From CAWBUW01 sp963792075 (GTDB lineage Bacteria > Chloroflexota > Anaerolineae > Anaerolineales > UBA4823), in the NCBI GenBank assembly GCA_963792075.1, contig CAWBUW010000012.1, positions 1,426,001 to 1,490,000 of the forward strand: a stretch of DNA of 64,000 nucleotides, in the 5' to 3' direction. The notes under the pieces were generated by a model. That model made no database searches. It was not told the DNA's origin and saw only the letters and a program-made list of their open reading frames with translations. Below are positions 36,551 through 44,620 of the stretch, one piece after another (position 1 is the first letter of the stretch; every line of letters starts with the position of its first letter). The position numbers were made by a program, and so were the translations under genes.

Positions 36551-37692
36551 GCTGCCTTCTCTTCAACGCGGATGCGCGTCCCATGGCCAGGGCTGGATAT
36601 GATTTTTAGCTCCCAACCGATCTCGTGAGCTCGCTCAGCCATTCCAGCAAGACCAAATCCGTCTGCATGCTCGGAGCCTGTCAGGTCAAAACCGCAGCCT
36701 TCATCCACTACCTCCAGGCTGGTGATTGGGCTTTCCAGGTGCAAACGAACCAGCGCCTGGCGAACTCCAGCATGGCGGGCGATATTGTTGAGCGCTTCTT
36801 GCGCGATCCGGTACAGGGCGGCTTGCGTTGGTTCAGGCAGCTCCTTCTGCCCGGTCTCTTCAAGGATTATCTGGAAACCATCCTGCGCCAGCCTTTCTTC
36901 AACTAATCGCTTGAGCGCTGCGCCCAACCCCTCCTGAGCAGGACTACGGAGCGGTACCTGCCCGGTCAGGGCCTGTACTTCGCTGGCTGCGTTGCGAGAA
37001 AGGATCTGCAAGCGGGCCAGATGCTCGCTGGTTGTGAGCGGGGCTTCTTGCATGGAAAGTTGAGCAGCCTGTACCGCCAGGTTCATGCTGAACAGAGTCT
37101 GGGTGAGAGAATCGTGCAGCTCACGCACCAGGTGATGGCGCTCCGTGGCAGCAGCCAGTGCTTCTGATTGGGCGGCGGAGTCTTTCAACTGGCGATAAGC
37201 CTCTTGCAGATTTCTAAACAAGCGCTGGTTCTCCTGCCGCCTCTGTTCGGTGCGGGCGATCAGATGCGCAAAGCTGCCCATCAGCACATTAGCCCCACTG
37301 CTGCCCAGCACCATCGTAACCCCCGCATCCCATTCCATCCCGAATAGAAACATACCGGTCATTGCCAGGCTAAAGCCCCCGATCCAGGCAAAGCCGACCA
37401 GGTCATGGAAGAACTGCACCGCCTGAAAGCTGAGCGGATAAAAGAGCATGGGGAGAAAATCAATGGTCGGGGCGAGATACAACATGGTTATGACCACTGC
37501 CGACTGAACCAGGGTGTACACACGTGGGTATAAGGGAAACCGGCGGGTCAGTGCTCGCTGTGAGATAAGGATGATTCCAAAAATTGCCAGCAGGATCCAG
37601 ATGGAGGCTGGGATTGGCGCGGTTTCCTGATTCCAGCCAATGGCGCGGGCCAGAACGGCGATGTAGACCAGATAAGTCGCAAGATAGCGCAT
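36547..37692 (-). CDS. Membrane sensor histidine kinase, NarX/DesK type
   Basis: A 381-residue kinase with about five membrane helices (about 5-150), a coiled coil, a HisKA_3 domain with its acceptor in HHLVRELHDSLTQTLF, and a C-terminal ATPase domain (about 285-378; ALNNIARHAG, VVDEGCGFDL and GFGLAGMAERA). The membrane part has no large extracellular loop, so it may sense membrane state or small lipophilic signals, as DesK-type kinases do. It is preceded by its response regulator gene and followed by the degenerate paralogue. Confidence 0.92.
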   Translation of the reverse strand: MRYLATYLVYIAVLARAIGWNQETAPIPASIWILLAIFGIILISQRALTRRFPLYPRVYTLVQSAVVITMLYLAPTIDFLPMLFYPLSFQAVQFFHDLVGFAWIGGFSLAMTGMFLFGMEWDAGVTMVLGSSGANVLMGSFAHLIARTEQRRQENQRLFRNLQEAYRQLKDSAAQSEALAAATERHHLVRELHDSLTQTLFSMNLAVQAAQLSMQEAPLTTSEHLARLQILSRNAASEVQALTGQVPLRSPAQEGLGAALKRLVEERLAQDGFQIILEETGQKELPEPTQAALYRIAQEALNNIARHAGVRQALVRLHLESPITSLEVVDEGCGFDLTGSEHADGFGLAGMAERAHEIGWELKIISSPGHGTRIRVEEKAA

Positions 37693-37701
37693 GGGTAGAC
37701 C

Positions 37702-38418
37702 CTATCCGTCTTCTGAGCCCAATCCATGCTTCAGCGCCCAGATGGCTGCTCGGGTGCGGTCTTCCAGTCCAAGTTTGTCCAGCAGGTTGCTAACATGGGT
37801 TTTAACAGTCTTTTCGCTGATCACCATTTTTTCGGCTATCTCGCGATTGGTCAACCCCCTGGCGATCAAGCTTAGGACTTCCCGCTCGCGTTCCGTCAGC
37901 CCTTGCAGCTCACTGGGCAGCGATGGCGATGGTGCCTGCCTGACCGGTACGTCCCCAGAGACCGCCGTCATCAGCCGCCGGGCAATATCCGGGTGAAGCT
38001 GGGCTTTGCCCTGATAGGTTTCTCGCACTGCCTGTACCAGGTCACGGGGTTGGATATCTTTGAGTAAATAGCCCTGGGCTCCGGCACGGATGGCCGGAAA
38101 AATTTTGTCATCTTCACTGAAACTGGTCAGGATGAGCACCCGTGCATGGGGTGCCTGCCCCATGATCTTCTGCGTCGCTTCCACCCCATCCATCTTAGGC
38201 ATCATCAGATCCAGCAGGATCACATCCGGATCCAGCTGGATCGCTAACGCTACCGCTTCGATGCCGTTAGTGCCTTCACCGACGACCTCCATATCCGTCT
38301 GCATCTCGATGAACATGCGCAATCCCTGGCGTACCACGGCGTGGTCGTCTACCAGGAGGACCCGGATTTTCTGGTCATGGGAGGTTGAATGGGGAGGATG
38401 AGAGGCGTTATCGATCAT
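37702..38418 (-). CDS. NarL/LuxR-type response regulator
   Basis: A 238-residue regulator. The receiver (about 18-135) has LLVDDHAV, phosphoacceptor in VILLDLMMPK and Lys in YLLKDI. The LuxR helix-turn-helix (about 165-230) has LTEREREVLSLIARGLTNREIAEKM and KTVKTHVSNLLDKLGL. AGGAG precedes the ATG. It heads the minus-strand unit RR, kinase, degenerate kinase, receiver, membrane protein, hydrolase, peptidase, and is probably autoregulated. It diverges from the magnesium locus. Confidence 0.93.
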   Translation of the reverse strand: MIDNASHPPHSTSHDQKIRVLLVDDHAVVRQGLRMFIEMQTDMEVVGEGTNGIEAVALAIQLDPDVILLDLMMPKMDGVEATQKIMGQAPHARVLILTSFSEDDKIFPAIRAGAQGYLLKDIQPRDLVQAVRETYQGKAQLHPDIARRLMTAVSGDVPVRQAPSPSLPSELQGLTEREREVLSLIARGLTNREIAEKMVISEKTVKTHVSNLLDKLGLEDRTRAAIWALKHGLGSEDG

Positions 38419-38458
38419 GCGCTGCTCCTTTTATTTAATTTTACATCGTTTTTCGCTA

Positions 38459-38487
38459 TTGACGCTCTTTGCCGATAGTAGTATATT
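38459..38487 (+). promoter_or_regulatory. Promoter of the magnesium locus
   Basis: TTGACG (38459-38464), spacer of exactly 17, TATATT (38482-38487). The transcript would start about 38494, ten bases before the first conserved M-box nucleotides. Confidence 0.75.
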
Positions 38488-38503
38488 CAATTCGCAAATT
38501 GAG

Positions 38504-38660
38504 ACCTCGTTAGGCCAGGCGGCTGCATAGGATACAGGCCATTGCCCTGAAACGTCGAAAGACGCCAAAGGGTAGACCAGGCAGGATCGGCATAAGGTCC
38601 TGCTCAAAGTGGCTGGGAAATATTCCCTACGACGCGCAGTGCCAAAGCTCAACCAGAGAG
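38504..38660 (+). ncRNA. M-box (ykoK) Mg2+ riboswitch
   Basis: The leader reads through the conserved M-box blocks in order: CGTTAGG (38508), GGATACAGGCCATTGCCC, GAAACGTCGAAAGACGCCAAAGGGT, CATAAGG, GTGGCTGGGAAATATTCCCTAC and CAGTGCCAAAGCTCAACC (ending 38654). Spacing and order match the consensus for the Mg2+-sensing aptamer that controls magnesium transport genes. An intrinsic terminator follows about 45 bases later, so excess Mg2+ should switch off the downstream genes. Assignment is from memory of the consensus; a covariance-model scan would settle it. Confidence 0.92.
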
Positions 38661-38706
38661 GACATCCAATGGCTTCGCTCCGCGCGTCAAGAATGCATGG
38701 ATTTCG

Positions 38707-38739
38707 ACCTCCCTGGTGGTTTAGGGAGGTTTTCTTTTT
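38707..38739 (+). terminator. Intrinsic terminator of the M-box riboswitch
   Basis: ACCTCCCT (38707-38714) pairs with AGGGAGGT (38723-38730), followed by TTTTCTTTTT. This is the expected expression platform for an OFF riboswitch. Confidence 0.85.
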
Positions 38740-38740
38740 G

Positions 38741-39000
38741 CCCCCGCACTTCGCGTGGAGGCGACCAGGAATTGTAGTGGTTCTGCTCCAGCAAATCCAA
38801 TAGTGCGGGCGTGGAAGGAGGTGATGGCGTGGACGCAGTCCCCAGTCCTATAGATAAAGTTTCCATGTACTGGCGAACCGGGTTCCAATCTACCGCGCTA
38901 TCTCCTCTATTCAATTTGCTGGAGATACCGCGGTATAAGCTGTATTAGCTTGCAGATGCCTCTGTAGTGCTCTGCAAGGTACATTCAGGAGTGATTTGGA
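38741..39000 (+). other. Second structured leader segment between terminators
   Basis: A 260-base stretch after the M-box terminator without a long reading frame. It contains a long-range pair CCCGCACT/AGTGCGGG, a ten-codon frame with AAGGAGG just before its ATG (38824-38853, reading MAWTQSPVL), a perfect ATACCGCGGTAT palindrome (about 38926-38937) and the hairpin TTGCAGA...TCTGCAA. It could be a second sensing element or leader peptide acting on the terminator at 39001. No known riboswitch class was recognised. Confidence 0.5.
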
Positions 39001-39036
39001 ACGCCATCTTTCGCCAGACAAAGGTGGCGTTTTTTT
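39001..39036 (+). terminator. Second intrinsic terminator, just before mgtE-like start
   Basis: ACGCCATCTTT (39001-39011) pairs with AAAGGTGGCGT (39020-39030, one G-T), followed by seven Ts. The ribosome site GGAGG (39041-39045) and the ATG follow directly, so this terminator gates the coding region. Confidence 0.8.
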
Positions 39037-39051
39037 ATTAGGAGGTGCAGC

Positions 39052-40308
39052 ATGGCATTCTTGAGTGAATATATGGGCAAACCAGTTGTAGATTTGGATG
39101 GGCAGCGTGTCGGCGTAGTAAAGGATGTGATCGCCAGGAACTGGGAGAAATTTCCTCATCCGGTGATCGAAGCCTTGTTGATCCAATACAAAAGAGGTGA
39201 AATGATACTCCCCTTAGCGGATATCACGGTCTTCATTGCTCCGGCGATCGCCCTGAAACATCACTTGGACCAGGTCAAGCCGTTTTCTCCCCAGGAAGAA
39301 GATATTTACCTGGTGCGGGATGTTTTGGACAAGCAGATCATCGATAAAGATGGGGCCAGAGTGGTGCGGGTAAACGACGTGGAATTGGTGCGCGTCAGTG
39401 GCACCTACCTGGTCAGCAACGTGGATGTCGGAGGAATGGGGATCTTGCGCCGGATCGGTATGGCTGGGTTCGCGCAGAACCTGGCCAAATACCTGCACGT
39501 CAAAGTCCCGAAGACCTACATCGCCTGGAACAACATGGAAATCCTGCGCTATGACCAATCCATGCTGCTCAAAGTACCCGTAGATATGCTCTCTGAGCTG
39601 CATCCGGCAGACATTGCTGAGATCGTTAGCGATTTGAACCACCTGCAGACCAGCAATTTGCTTAACTCCTTAGACATGGAACGCCTCGCAGATACACTGG
39701 AAGAAGTGGAGCCCGATTTCCAGGCCAGGCTGTTGGAGGGGATGTCAGACGAGAAGGTGGCTGACGTACTGGAAGAAATGGAGCCTGACGAAGCCACGGA
39801 CCTTTTGGCAGAGATGCCCAAGGAACGCAGTGAAGGGTTGCTGGCGATGATGGAGGCCGATGAGGCTAAAGATATTCGCAAGCTGCTGGCCTATCCGGAG
39901 GATTCCGCAGGCGGGATTATGACCACCGAGTATGTCTCGATCCGCCCGGACTTGACGGCAGAGCAGGCCATCCAGGTCCTGCGAGAAACCGGTCCTGAGG
40001 CGGAAACCATCTTCTATGTTTATGTGACCGATATTGCAAACCACCTGATCGGAGTTTTTTCTTTGAGCAACTTGATTTTCGCCCAGCCAGACACAGTGGT
40101 TTCCGATTTTACCGTGAAGCGCATCGTCAGCGTCCACCCACTGGACAAACAGGATGATGTAGCCCAAGTCATGTCCAAGTACGACTTGTTGGCAGTCCCC
40201 GTTGTCGACGAGGATAACTGCATGCATGGGATCGTCACTGCCGATGACGCCCTGGACAAAATTATACCGACTGCCTGGAAGAAGCGCCTGCCGCGTTTTT
40301 ACCGGTAA
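39052..40308 (+). CDS. Soluble MgtE_N-CBS protein with PRC-barrel domains
   Basis: A 418-residue protein equivalent to the cytoplasmic Mg2+-sensing half of MgtE. Two PRC-barrel-like units (about 1-75 and 80-150) come first. The MgtE_N superhelical domain follows (about 180-285; acidic repeats such as MSDEKVADVLEEMEPDEATDLLAEMP), then a CBS pair (about 290-410; DSAGGIMTTEYVSIRPDLTAEQAI, LAVPVVDEDNCMHGIVTADDAL). The five-helix MgtE membrane domain is absent: the chain ends after CBS2 at KKRLPRFYR. In MgtE the N and CBS domains close the pore when Mg2+ is high. Here the probable partner is the Nramp protein encoded 108 bp downstream. Both lie under the M-box. Confidence 0.9.
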   Translation: MAFLSEYMGKPVVDLDGQRVGVVKDVIARNWEKFPHPVIEALLIQYKRGEMILPLADITVFIAPAIALKHHLDQVKPFSPQEEDIYLVRDVLDKQIIDKDGARVVRVNDVELVRVSGTYLVSNVDVGGMGILRRIGMAGFAQNLAKYLHVKVPKTYIAWNNMEILRYDQSMLLKVPVDMLSELHPADIAEIVSDLNHLQTSNLLNSLDMERLADTLEEVEPDFQARLLEGMSDEKVADVLEEMEPDEATDLLAEMPKERSEGLLAMMEADEAKDIRKLLAYPEDSAGGIMTTEYVSIRPDLTAEQAIQVLRETGPEAETIFYVYVTDIANHLIGVFSLSNLIFAQPDTVVSDFTVKRIVSVHPLDKQDDVAQVMSKYDLLAVPVVDEDNCMHGIVTADDALDKIIPTAWKKRLPRFYR

Positions 40309-40415
40309 TTACTGGGTTCATTGGGAGTTGCCGTGGAAGGGTGCACCACAGAACCGCCCCATCACGGCGATTCCCAGGGAGCCAATTATTTGCATTTGGA
40401 TTTCCGGAGGTAGTT

Positions 40416-41702
40416 ATGCAAGTCGATGCCCTCGTTAAGAAGAACCGGGCGTTCTTCTCCAATATCTTGAAGAAGCTGGTGATCTTCCTCACCGTCTTCG
40501 GGCCGGCCACTATCACGGCAATGGCAGATAACGATGCCGGTGGGGTTGCCACATACTCCATCGCAGGGTCAAAGCTGGGATACCCCATCTTATTTCCCCT
40601 GTTGATCATCACGATCTTGTTGGGCATCACCCAGGAAATGGGCATGCGCCTGACCGTGATCACCCGCAAAGGGTTGGCCGACCTGATCCGAGAAAAGTTT
40701 GGGGTCAGAGTGGCGATGTTTATGTTTGCCAGCCTGCTCATCGCAAATATGGGGACGATCGTCACGGAGCTCTCGGCGGTCAAGGTCACCAGCGCCATGT
40801 TGAATTTACCGGGCATCCCATCTGTACTTGTGATTGTATTGGTCTCTTTTTGGTTTATCACCAAGGGGAACTATAAATTGACCGAGAAGGCCATGCTCAT
40901 CTCTTGCCTTTTCTTCCTGACCTATATCTTCTCGGCATTCAAAGCGAAGCCCGATTGGGGCTTAGCCTTCAGCAACTTGCTCTATCCGCACGGTGTGGCG
41001 GTTACTCCGGACTACATCAAAGATTATCTGATCATTGGGATGGGCGTGCTGGGCACCACCATCACTCCCTGGGGCCAATTCTTCATCAGCAGCTTCGCCT
41101 TCGACAAGAAAATCGAAAAAGGCAAAGTGAACTTTTCGCAGATGGAGGCCTATTGGGGCGCTTTCCTGACCGATTTCTTCTCTTTCTTCATGATCGTTGC
41201 TACTGCCGCCACGCTCTTTGTGCACGGCATCCCCCTCGTCTCTGGCGAGCAAGCTGCCCTGGCGATCAAACCTTTTGCCGGGGAGTTGGCAGGCACCTTA
41301 TTTGCAGTCGGCATTTTGAACGCCGGCTTTATGGGCCTGGTGATCGTCTCACTCACTACGGCGTACGCCTTCGCCGAGTTTTTTGGCTTATCCGGGAGCC
41401 TGAACAACTCTTTCAAAAAGAGCAAGACGTTTTATATCCTGTATCTGCTCCAACTGGCCGTCGCAACAGGTATCATCATGTTCCCCGGCATCTCTTTGTT
41501 CAAGCTGGCCGTTGCGACTCAGATCATCAATGCCATTTCGCTGCCTCTGGTTTTCTATTACCTGATCAAGCTGACCAGCAGCAAGGAGCTGATGGGCGAA
41601 TTCGCCAACACAAGCTTCCAGAAGAACTTCGCCATCGTTTGTACTATTGTGATCGTGATTGCCTCGGTCTTCACCCTGGTAGTCGTGGCGATGAATTTGT
41701 GA
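40416..41702 (+). CDS. Divergent Nramp-family transporter, probable Mg2+ transporter
   Basis: A 428-residue protein with 11 or so membrane helices and the Nramp fold. The metal-binding motifs are altered: helix 1 reads GPATITAMADNDAGG, placing D40-A-G-G where Mn/Fe transporters have DPGN. Helix 6 reads LGTTITPWGQ, with T217-P-W219 where they have MPH. Loss of the helix-6 Met removes the soft ligand that selects transition metals, as in Nramp-related Mg2+ transporters. Together with the M-box and the MgtE-like sensor upstream, this favours Mg2+. The ATG at 40416 has GGAGG upstream; an earlier in-frame ATG (40341) gives an unlikely polar extension. Confidence 0.88.
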   Translation: MQVDALVKKNRAFFSNILKKLVIFLTVFGPATITAMADNDAGGVATYSIAGSKLGYPILFPLLIITILLGITQEMGMRLTVITRKGLADLIREKFGVRVAMFMFASLLIANMGTIVTELSAVKVTSAMLNLPGIPSVLVIVLVSFWFITKGNYKLTEKAMLISCLFFLTYIFSAFKAKPDWGLAFSNLLYPHGVAVTPDYIKDYLIIGMGVLGTTITPWGQFFISSFAFDKKIEKGKVNFSQMEAYWGAFLTDFFSFFMIVATAATLFVHGIPLVSGEQAALAIKPFAGELAGTLFAVGILNAGFMGLVIVSLTTAYAFAEFFGLSGSLNNSFKKSKTFYILYLLQLAVATGIIMFPGISLFKLAVATQIINAISLPLVFYYLIKLTSSKELMGEFANTSFQKNFAIVCTIVIVIASVFTLVVVAMNL

Positions 41703-41714
41703 ACAGGCCAAATT

Positions 41715-42224
41715 TTATCGAAGGAATTTCACCCTCTTCCTCACCCGTGTGGTCGCCTCCCCCACGGGTACAACGCTGATCGAACCGTCAATCTCCAGCA
41801 CGGCCATTTCAACCTCGCGGATCTCAGCCATGCCATGTTCACGCAGGGCCGCCAGCAGGGCTTCTTCATCGATCCCCTCCAGGCGCATGTGTTCAGGGAT
41901 GACTTTCCCGTGCAGCACCAGCAGGGTAGGCGTGCCCTCCACCCAACGGCGCAAGCGCGGCCAGCGCAGGCTTATCCGAGCTACCGCTGCGTTCGCCAGC
42001 AGCAGCGTTACCGCGGCCAGGATACCGCCGATCAGGCTGGTATCGATACCAACCATGGCATTTTGGACCGCATTGGCGATCAACAGCACCACGACCAGGT
42101 CAAAGGCCGTCATCTGGCCAATCTCGCGCTTGCCAGAGAGCCGCAAGCCGACCAGGATGACGATATATACTGCCAAAGTGCGGATCACGATCTCAAGTGC
42201 AGAGACAATGTCAAGATTAAACAT
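41715..42224 (-). CDS. DUF421 (YetF-like) membrane protein
   Basis: A 169-residue protein with three N-terminal membrane helices (about 8-80; VYIVILVGLRLSGKREIGQMTAFDLVVVLLIANAVQNAM) and a C-terminal cytoplasmic DUF421 domain (about 90-165; LVLHGKVIPEHMRLEGIDEEALLAALREHG). The function is unknown; relatives include Bacillus YetF, YkjA and YcaP. It is convergent with the Nramp gene and starts 20 bp after the Lon-like stop on the same strand, so it may be co-transcribed with the protease. Confidence 0.88.
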   Translation of the reverse strand: MFNLDIVSALEIVIRTLAVYIVILVGLRLSGKREIGQMTAFDLVVVLLIANAVQNAMVGIDTSLIGGILAAVTLLLANAAVARISLRWPRLRRWVEGTPTLLVLHGKVIPEHMRLEGIDEEALLAALREHGMAEIREVEMAVLEIDGSISVVPVGEATTRVRKRVKFLR

Positions 42225-42244
42225 GGCGTTCTATTCCAGAGGAG

Positions 42245-44620
42245 CTATTGGTTACCGCTGAATTTTGCCAGGTCTTCGGCCATCTGCGCCAGCCTTTGGT
42301 TGACCCGTGCGAAGACCCCCTCGGGGATAAAACTGCCATCCTCGTTTTTGCCTGCGGGGATGCCGGTCAACACCTCAATGCCTTCTTCGATGGTCGCTAC
42401 CGACCAGAGATGGAATTGACCTGCCTGTACCGCATCCACGACCTCCTGTTTCAGCATCAGGTTGGAAACGTTGCTGGCGGGGATCATGACGCCTTGCTCG
42501 CCGTTCAAGCCTTTGGCCTGGCATACGGCAAAAAAGCCTTCGATCTTCTCGTTCACACCGCCGATGGCCTGCACCTCGCCCTTCTGGTTGACCGAGCCGG
42601 TCACGGCAATGTTCTGCTGGATGGGGGCCTCAGACAGGGCTGAAAGGATGGCGTACAATTCGGTGCTGGAGGCGCTGTCTCCATCCACGCCGCCGTAATT
42701 TTGCTCGAAGACCAGATGGGCGTTCAAGCTGAGTGGTTTGTTCTGAGAGAAACGTTGGGCAAGATAACCGGACAAAATCAACACACCCTTGGTATGGATC
42801 GGCCCGCTCATGGCAGCCTCCCGCTCCACGTTGACCACGCCGCTCTTTCCCAGGCCGATGCTGGCTGTGATCCGGCTGGGCTGGCCAAAAGCGATGTCCC
42901 CTAGCTGCAGCACCGACAGGCCGTTTACCTGCCCCACCGCCGCGCCCGTGACTTCAATTTTGATTACGTCTTTGGCGATCATTTCCCGGATGCGTTCTTG
43001 CACCAGGCTGGAACGGTAAAAGCGCTCTTCGATGGCGCGCTCAAGGTGGCTGGCAGTAATCAGTTCGGCTTTTTCCTGGCCGGCGTAATAATTGGCTTCA
43101 CGGATTACATCTGCAATTTCACCGAAGCGAGTGGAAAGTTTATCCTGCTGCTCTGCCAGGCGCGAACCATGCTCGATCACGCGTGCCAGGCCCGAACGGT
43201 CAAGGTGCTTCAGACTCTCGGTTTCGCATAGGTGACACACAAAACCGGTGTAGTCCTGGATATGTTCGGCGGTCCTGTCCATGTGCATGTCAAAATCAGC
43301 CTTGACCTTGAACAGCTCGATGAAATGTTCATCGTAGGCCAACAGCAGTTGGTAGATATCGCCGCGTCCGATCAGGATTACCTTAACCTTCAACGGGATG
43401 GGCTCCGGGCGCAGGCTTTTGGTGGTAAAAACGGGCTGTTCGATGGGCTCCTCAATGGCGATCTCACCGTTGCGCAGGCAGCGTTTCAGACTCTCCCAGG
43501 TGAAAGGATTACGGATGACGTCCTCGGCGGGCAGGACGAGATAACCGCCGTTGGAGCGCTGCAGCGACCCGCCGCGGATCAGGGTGAAATCTGTGATCAG
43601 CGCGCCCATGAAAGCCTCTTGCTCGATCCGGCCGAACAGGTTGCTGTAAGTGGGATTCATCTCGACGATAACCGGTGCACCTTTCAATTTGCTGTTATCC
43701 ACCAACACGTTGACGCGGTACTTGTCCGTCGGGCTTCGCTTCAGGCCCGGGACCTGTTTTTCCTTTTCCCCTTCATCTTGCTTGAACTGGGCGATGTTTT
43801 CGAGAATGTTGCGCTCAACCGCTTGCAGGTGTGCGAGCACGCCGGGTAGCTGCTGGTATTTCTCAATCAGGGCCGCCTGCAGATGGTCGAGCACGAAATG
43901 AATTACCTGCTGGTCTAGCTGCTCCAGGGCTTCGTGCGCGCTGTTGTCCAGGGCGCGTGTCTGGCGTAAGGCGGTCTCGATCAATTCCTGGATTTTCTCC
44001 TGAGTTTTCTTCAACTTTTCGCGCTCTGCTTCTTTGAGCGCCATGAAATCTTCTTCGCTCAGGGGCTCTTTGTTTTTCATCGGGATAGGGATAATGCCCA
44101 TCGGCGTCGCCTGCAATCCAAACCCGTTCTCCCGCGCAAGGTCGTTCATCTTTTCGATGATTTGCTCTTTCTGCACCTGGAAGGATTTTAGCTGGTTTTC
44201 TTGTTGGGCCGCATATTGCTCGCCTTCGAATGCGGCCCGGATTTCCTGCGTGACCGATTTGAGCAGCCCTTCCATATCCTTCTGAAATTCATGGGCGCGT
44301 CCGGCTGGCAGAGGGAGGGCGTGCGGGCGGTAGCTGTCATCGAAATTGTGAACGTAGCACCAATCCTGCGGCACCGGCTTGGTGATCGCAATTTCCTCCA
44401 GGAAACGCTCGGTGGCAGTGGTACGCCCCGTGCCAGGCAGCCCGGCGACAAAGATATTGAAACCCTTGTCATGTATATCCAGTCCGAAGCGCATCGCCCG
44501 CACTGCCCGGTCCTGGCCAATAATGGTGCCCTGTGAGCCGATTTCGGCGCTGCTATCGCAAGCCAGAGTTTTTGGATCACAGGCCAGGCGCAGCTCACTC
44601 GCAGAAAGTTTGTGGATCAT
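42245..44620 (-). CDS. Lon-like ATP-dependent protease (AAA_32/Lon_C)
   Basis: A 791-residue protease of the LonB-like AAA_32 type. The P-loop is GLPGTGRTT, with Arg in place of the usual Lys; I believe this is common in this branch. A long coiled-coil insertion (about 150-290) and a lid domain (about 450-560) follow. The C-terminal Lon protease domain has the catalytic Ser in GVDGDSASSTELYAIL and the Lys in GVNEKIEGFF. No membrane segment is seen. It probably degrades or remodels damaged proteins. It follows DinB with directly abutting stop and start codons (TAAATG), so the two are co-translated. Confidence 0.92.
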   Translation of the reverse strand: MIHKLSASELRLACDPKTLACDSSAEIGSQGTIIGQDRAVRAMRFGLDIHDKGFNIFVAGLPGTGRTTATERFLEEIAITKPVPQDWCYVHNFDDSYRPHALPLPAGRAHEFQKDMEGLLKSVTQEIRAAFEGEQYAAQQENQLKSFQVQKEQIIEKMNDLARENGFGLQATPMGIIPIPMKNKEPLSEEDFMALKEAEREKLKKTQEKIQELIETALRQTRALDNSAHEALEQLDQQVIHFVLDHLQAALIEKYQQLPGVLAHLQAVERNILENIAQFKQDEGEKEKQVPGLKRSPTDKYRVNVLVDNSKLKGAPVIVEMNPTYSNLFGRIEQEAFMGALITDFTLIRGGSLQRSNGGYLVLPAEDVIRNPFTWESLKRCLRNGEIAIEEPIEQPVFTTKSLRPEPIPLKVKVILIGRGDIYQLLLAYDEHFIELFKVKADFDMHMDRTAEHIQDYTGFVCHLCETESLKHLDRSGLARVIEHGSRLAEQQDKLSTRFGEIADVIREANYYAGQEKAELITASHLERAIEERFYRSSLVQERIREMIAKDVIKIEVTGAAVGQVNGLSVLQLGDIAFGQPSRITASIGLGKSGVVNVEREAAMSGPIHTKGVLILSGYLAQRFSQNKPLSLNAHLVFEQNYGGVDGDSASSTELYAILSALSEAPIQQNIAVTGSVNQKGEVQAIGGVNEKIEGFFAVCQAKGLNGEQGVMIPASNVSNLMLKQEVVDAVQAGQFHLWSVATIEEGIEVLTGIPAGKNEDGSFIPEGVFARVNQRLAQMAEDLAKFSGNQ

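Noticed and set aside
42245..44620. Inactive ATPase because the P-loop has Arg instead of Lys (GTGRTT)
   Set aside because: I believe Arg is usual in this AAA_32 branch of Lon-like proteases, and the rest of the protein is well conserved.
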